Shown in pieces: positions 58,905-64,000 of a DNA stretch of 64,000 nucleotides; the first letter of the stretch is position 1; every line of letters begins with the position of its first letter. The translations under genes were made by a program, and so were the position numbers. The stretch is taken from positions 62,001-126,000 of the forward strand of contig JAPQWV010000332.1 in assembly GCA_027422505.1 (NCBI GenBank), in the 5' to 3' direction. The notes under the pieces are model-generated. The model had not been told where the DNA came from and made no database searches. It worked only from the letters and a program-made list of their open reading frames with translations. This DNA is from Craterostigma plantagineum (taxonomy: Eukaryota > Streptophyta > Magnoliopsida > Lamiales > Linderniaceae).

Positions 58905-60632
58905 AGAATACTTTTATGGCTTGCGTGGAAGAGATCAAGCTGCGCCCACCCAATTATAAATGAACTCGAAGAACGGAGATTACGTCTAGCCAAAGACGTT
59001 AAAGAAAAGCGCTCATTGGGATGCAACCCAATATTATACTATTTTATTTTGTTATTGCAATATTTCGTTTTATCTATGTTTTCAATGATGATTAAGCAGG
59101 TTTGCTCTCGGGTACGTATGCTACAAGATCTCACTAGGCTCGGGAGCAAATATCCTCTCGCTCGAAATTTCTCTACGACCCCATCATTGTCAGGGAAGTT
59201 TTATTTTCAGCATCGCTTTTATCACTTTTTCACATCTACTCTGAAATATTAAAATGAAAATTAGGGTGGGAATCTTTAGATTTTAGCTACTATTTTCATT
59301 GGAATTCTACATTGAGGACAATGCAGAGTTTAGGTGTGGGGGAGGTTTTCCATATTAGTTTATGAGCACATATCTTATCTTGAGCAAACCGATGTGCGTT
59401 AATTAGAACATGAGAGAAACAATTAGGAATAACTATTTGGTATTAGGATGATTATTCTTTTTCTTCAATTGATTTAAGACCTGATGCGCAAGAGTCGACA
59501 CAAAGCCTACTTAAATATGTGAGATTTGAGCCTTTAAAAAAATAAAAATAAAAAAAAAGAGTATTTATACTCAATTTTTTCTTTACGAGAGTATCACATA
59601 TGTTTCGAATATTCTAGAACTTGCTCTTTTATACATGTTGATAACATTGGCGGTTTTTTGTGTACAAAAGTGATTAAGGCACTTAGGATTAAGCCATTTG
59701 CCTCACACTGACCCTACCTTCAATATTTTCCACTTAGTGAGCCAATTTGAGCCTTAAGCCTTATTTTTCTTGTTGAATTTAAGCCACTATATTTACCATA
59801 TATATATATCCTTTTGGCTTTCTTTTTCAACCCATTGTCGGATTGGATGAGTTATTAATTGCTTAGATTCCACGATTTCGAGATTGATAATAAACTAATG
59901 AGCCCAGATATGTGATATTAGGAGTCTTTTAGTTATAGCGAGAAAAAAAATCATCCGAAAAAAATATATTCCGAAAAAAAAAGCGAATACGAGAAAAAAA
60001 AGAAAACAAGAAAAAAAAATATGTATTCGAAAAAAAATAGAAAAAAGAAAAAAAAAATCATAAAAAATATATGAAGTGCTAGTTAGTTTTGTCGATATTG
60101 GGAAGCTTTGAGTTGTCTTGAAAATGAAACCGTAACATGTTAGTATGATCTGAGTAATTCTCGAATTAGTCGTGCGTATGGTAAAGTCGTGGGATTTAGC
60201 GATTAAATAATCATTTGGTCTGATAATTTTAACCTACTTTCCCAACATATCCTACCTAATCCCTAAGCCCCATTACAACCCAATGAAAGACCTTCTTGAT
60301 TTGTACACTAAAGTCGCTATGTGAATACAATGTGATATATTAGCAAGTTTATGGTAATATCGTTTCACAGTGTTGATTTGAGCGTATACACATACATCCC
60401 ATAAAAACTTTGAGCGCATTGAGAGATCCTTGTGAGAGTTGTTGATTGTTGTAGCGTCCAGGCTTTATTGAAATTGTCGGAAAATTGATATGATTGTCTA
60501 GTGCTAAATGTTATGAATAATTGCTATCTCTAGGGCAAATTAATGTATGTCGGCGAACTCATGATTAGAATGTTTGCATATTCTATCTCGGTAAATGCTT
60601 GAGGACAAGCATTGTTTGAGTGTGGGGGAATT
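58905..60632 (+). other. Non-coding 3' region of Athila B with two purine tracts
   Basis: No third ORF was found here, unlike family C. GAGGACAATGC and GTGTGGGGGAGG lie at about 59312-59346. The true polypurine tract, GAGTGTGGGGGAATT, lies just before the 3' LTR (60618-60632). An A-rich stretch built on GAAAAAAAA units occupies about 59940-60065. Confidence 0.75.
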
Positions 60633-61979
60633 TGATAATGGCTGATAAGTTGCGATTGTATGATATTTTGTACCTCATTTACGCGTGTTTTCGGTCGAAA
60701 GTTTGTTCGGATATAAGTATATTTTTATATTTCATATTTGACAGGATATCGGGGTAAATTAAACCAAAATCGGGAAGATCCAGCTGTCAGAAGAATTCGA
60801 AGAAACAAAGAAAGCAACATAGCAAACTCCTCCTTCGATCCATATTATCCACTCAACCCAAAGACTTTTTGCCATGATTCAATCATATTTGGGCCATTAT
60901 GATTGGATGATTTTCATCAAATTTGAAGACCTATTACGGGAGGAATCCAGCCCAGCTTAGTTAACTTGGTCCTTTGGGGTTTTAATCACTTCAAACCAAA
61001 CATATGAGATAAGAAGAGATAAGAACGGCTGAAAATACAAGCTCATCTCACATCGAGCCAACAGATCAAGATCGCTACGCACTGCTCGAGGAAGAAAAAA
61101 ACAAGAAAAAGAGAGATACGCATACTGATCTTGTGGCTGCGCAAGATATCCTAAGCTGCACTTGTCGTTGAAATAAGAAAGCGATGGATCCGATCATTCA
61201 CTATATAAGAGATCGAGCTAGAGTGAGTGAGGGATCATCTGTACCTTTCATCTTTATATTGTTCTATTTTATAGAGCGTAGCAAAGAACCATGTTATGTC
61301 ATTTTCATCATCGTTTTGATTGTCAAACACTTTGATTTTCATATATTTTATGTTATTGATCTTGAGTTAATAATGGTTTTCGTACTTTGAGGGAGAAAAG
61401 GGAAGTAGCTCAAATCCTTCACTGAACACCCACGTGTTTTGTTCACCTCAACCCACAGCACACACCTCACACTTCATGCAAACACCTCTGGACTCCAAAA
61501 GCTCCCTCACTCATAGCTCGCTCACCAAGTGCTCGATCAAATCACTCAACGAGGAACAAGAATATAATCAGCCAATTTCAGGGAAGATATGAAGTTTCTC
61601 TGTGTGTTTCGTTTGATTAATCACAAGTAACTAATTATTCGGGCTCTTGAGTGGGTGTGCGCTGTCGGCGACGAGTAGAAAGAATTTAGGTTTTATTTGC
61701 TAGGTCGTAAGTTTATCTCTATCTGTCTCGTGATTTCATTAGAAATTATTAATTTTAATTGCGCTTTGAGCTTTGATTAATATATTTAGTGACTACTGTT
61801 TTATCCTTGTTAGTTTCGTTATTTTTTTAGTTCACTATTGCATTAAAAAAACTCACCAAAACCCCCCCTTAATGTTATAACTAATATTATAAATATTATT
61901 ATTATTACCCTTAATATTATTATTATTATTAATATTATTATAATTACTATTATTATTAATATTATTGTTACCACTATTA

Positions 61980-62026
<47 letters not shown>

Positions 62027-62151
62027 CGATGGACCTTGAAATTATAAGTAAATCAACCATTTTCCCTGTGGAGACGATCCCTACTGTCGCTATACTCGTG
62101 TTTAGTGAATAAAGGTAATTAATTTATTTTTGGCCGTTTTCGACGCGACCA
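60633..62151 (+). repeat. 3' LTR of Athila B, full length
   Basis: 1,519 bp, TGATAATGG to GACGCGACCA, bordered by the purine tract on the left and the duplication GCATG on the right (62152-62156). A TATA box, TATATAAG, is at about 61202. The long ATT/TTA microsatellite is at about 61880-62026. It is the reference against which the deletions in the other two B LTRs show. Confidence 0.94.
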
Positions 62152-62204
62152 GCATGCGAAGGCAAAATTCCCACGGTGAACCATCATCGTCAGGATCCGA
62201 GGCT

Positions 62205-62800
62205 ATTGGGACGAGGAATCCCCGGTCAAGATGGGGACGAGGAGTTGACGGTGATTCCCCGTTGGTGAAAGAGCGGGGGCGGGATGGGGATAGTAATAAT
62301 GTTTCCCACCCATCACTGGCCCCGAACTCGGCCCCGTTTGAATCAAATGGAGATTCAACATTCCCCGATTCGATTTATTATTAAATACCATGAAAAACTA
62401 ATTTGAATCAAGAATTCTTAAAGACAATCCATTTATATTGAAGATCGTATTTAAAAGAAAAAAAAATGTACTTCCAATATATGTCTTCACAATATACTCA
62501 TATTTCAGTCACATATTATTTTCAATTTTGATAGTGTAATATCATATTTTACGTATTAATTTGTCTATGTTACTTAGTCTATATTGTTTGTTGCAAAAAA
62601 TTAATTTATTGGATATACATGAATATGGGGAACCCAAATCCCCCACGGGGAACCCGATTCCTGAACGATGCTTATCCATCCCCGAACCAATTCATTATAA
62701 GCGGTGAATTAGTGGGGACGGTATTAAGAAAGGGAATTTGGTTGGCGACGGTATGTCCATTACCAGCCCCGAACCCACCCATTGCCATCCCTATATGAAG
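62205..62800. repeat. GGGGATGGGG-bordered repeat, copy 2
   Basis: Closely related to 29938-30478, with the same borders (GCGGGATGGGGATAGTAATA on the left, ACCCACCCATTGCCATCCC on the right). It is followed by the same LINE fragment. Confidence 0.6.
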
Positions 62801-63375
62801 AGTTGCAAAAACTACAGCAAATGACTCCTACAATTGAAATCAATCAACAATGTAGAGACTAACACCATGCTTTAGATCAATTATTAGTCCAAACCAAGCA
62901 GCTTTCATCCAAGGGAGACAAAATATTGACAATGTGGTTCTTGCACATGAATGTCTTCATTTCATTAACTCTCGTAGGTCGGGGAAAAAGGGATTTATGG
63001 CTATTAAGCTCGATTTGACAAAAGCCTACGACAGAGTTGAATGGACTTTTGTCCTTAAAACTATGTCGAGGATGGGCTTTTGTGATACCTTTATTGACTG
63101 GATTAGGGTGTGCTTGAAGAAATGGTATCCCTAGTTGTTATGTTATCCCTTCTCAAGGTATCAGGCAAGGCGACCCCAATTCCCCATCTCATTATATCTG
63201 AAAGCCTTTCCAATAAATTGGCCAACAACGGGAAATACAAAGGCATACAACTCAACCGCGAGGGACCTGTAATCACACATCTCCTTTTTGCTGACAATTT
63301 TCTTTTATTTTGTGAAGCAAGCTCTACCCCACGATTTCGATGCGTGCTTCGTGGATATTCAGATGCTTGAAATGG
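62801..63375 (+). pseudogene. LINE reverse transcriptase fragment, uninterrupted copy
   Basis: Plant L1-type RT: QAAFIQGRQNIDNVVLAHEC, KKGFMAIKLDLTKAYDRVEW, TMSRMGFCDTFIDWIRV, then after a deletion and a shift at about 63,125 PHLIISESLSNKL and GPVITHLLFADNFLLF. It keeps the sites that are split in the 30.7-37.5 kb copy. The catalytic FADD reads FADN, and part of the RT core is missing, so it is dead. Confidence 0.9.
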
Positions 63376-64000
63376 ACGGGTGAGTTAGCGTTTTTCTAAC
63401 ACCACGCTTCAGTTCTCTCGCTCTATTTGTGTTGCAAAAAGAAAAATCGGCAATATATAGTTACAGTTACCTATTTGCTTGTCGACTCCAAAGGTTCGAG
63501 GCGACTAGGCTCATTCGAGAAATGGAAAGCCAGGAGAACATTGGGAAAAGAGAGTGGCACTTGCCTATACTAGCGATGACCGCCGCGTAATCCACGCAAC
63601 GTTAGACGAGTGTCTTAAGTGCGGAATGGATGGACCGGCTAAGTTCTTCGAATCGAACCCATAACCACACTTGAGATCACGATACTTATATACTTAGCCA
63701 GTGATTTTTTGGTATAAGCTCACGGACGAATAATTATTCGCCGGGCATCGGCTAACCGAACTTGATTGAGGTGAGACTGTAATTTCTTTTCCCCATTTGA
63801 GTAAATTCTAGTCTTGAAAAAGGAAGAAAAATCGGAAAGACGCACAGAAACAGCAAATCTTGTATGTTTCGCCTAAAGAGTTGGCAACAGCAAATCTTGG
63901 AAGCACAGAAACTTTATTTTTATTACAAACACTCGAGCAGTTTTCTTGGAAATATAACATATAAAATTGAAAGGTGACTTACTTCCTTCAAGGTTAACAT
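63376..64000. other. Unassigned sequence at the right end
   Basis: No supported ORF, known repeat terminus or RNA gene was seen. The middle (63,480-63,760) is less AT-rich than its flanks, but no product was recognised on either strand. Confidence 0.5.

Larger units (their letters stand above)
38388..62151 (+). mobile_element. 23.8-kb Athila-type Ty3 composite (family B carrying family C)
   Basis: One exact 5-bp duplication, GCATG (38383-38387 and 62152-62156), brackets the whole block, and the outermost sequences are LTRs of the same family (38388-39264 and 60633-62151). A B element therefore inserted once. A C-family Athila then entered its gag gene at CTCAA. The present order is B LTR, gag 5' part, C LTR, C interior, truncated B LTR, second gag 5' part, second C LTR, gag 3' part, pol, B LTR. 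The repeated 5' segment is best explained by unequal recombination between two copies. Both families use a tRNA-Asp PBS and the gag-PR-RT-RH-IN order of Ty3 elements. Every coding frame is broken. Confidence 0.9.

Overview
The window is nuclear DNA of a flowering plant, most likely a eudicot. It has spliced genes with GT-AG introns, a THO2 gene with about 35 exons, a plant-type DRP1 dynamin and a plant cytochrome b561. It also holds a Stowaway MITE, MULEs, copia elements, Athila-type Ty3 elements primed by tRNA-Asp, and LINE fragments. No bacterial or organellar gene was recognised.

Gene-bearing part (1-28,660). Positions 53-2160 (+) hold the last nine exons of a dynamin-related protein 1 gene. 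A decayed copia element (2349-8158, minus strand, 5-bp target duplication GTTAG) lies 188 bp past its stop codon. A Stowaway MITE sits at 8760-9002. THO2, a THO/TREX mRNA-export subunit, runs 21742 to 9310 on the minus strand. After a solo copia-like LTR (22659-23377) and a MULE with very long inverted arms (23687-24873) come a complete four-exon cytochrome b561 gene (25333-26894, +) and a decayed cytokinin-receptor-like histidine kinase fragment (about 27186-28660).

Repeat part (28,700-64,000). A LINE copy is cut by layered insertions: a solo Athila-type LTR (30711-35838) that itself holds a young copia element with identical LTRs and no reverse transcriptase (31184-34645), a MULE (35845-36856) and a hAT-type MITE (36926-37456). 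Each has a readable target duplication. A second LINE copy at 62,800-63,375 shows the unbroken sites. Between the two LINE copies lies a 23.8-kb Athila composite (38388-62151, duplication GCATG). In it a second Athila family, called C here, is inserted in the gag gene of the host family, called B. An unequal exchange has duplicated the B 5' end together with the C LTR.

Most unusual signal. A fixed-geometry module, half-site GTCACGG, 15 bp, then the palindrome GTCACGGCCGTGAC, occurs four times in each C LTR just upstream of its TATA box. It occurs six times in the opposite orientation upstream of the third ORF of C, and again upstream of the TATA-like site of the unrelated copia-like solo LTR at 22.8-23.0 kb. 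It looks like a retroelement promoter array shared across superfamilies; its function is inferred, not shown.
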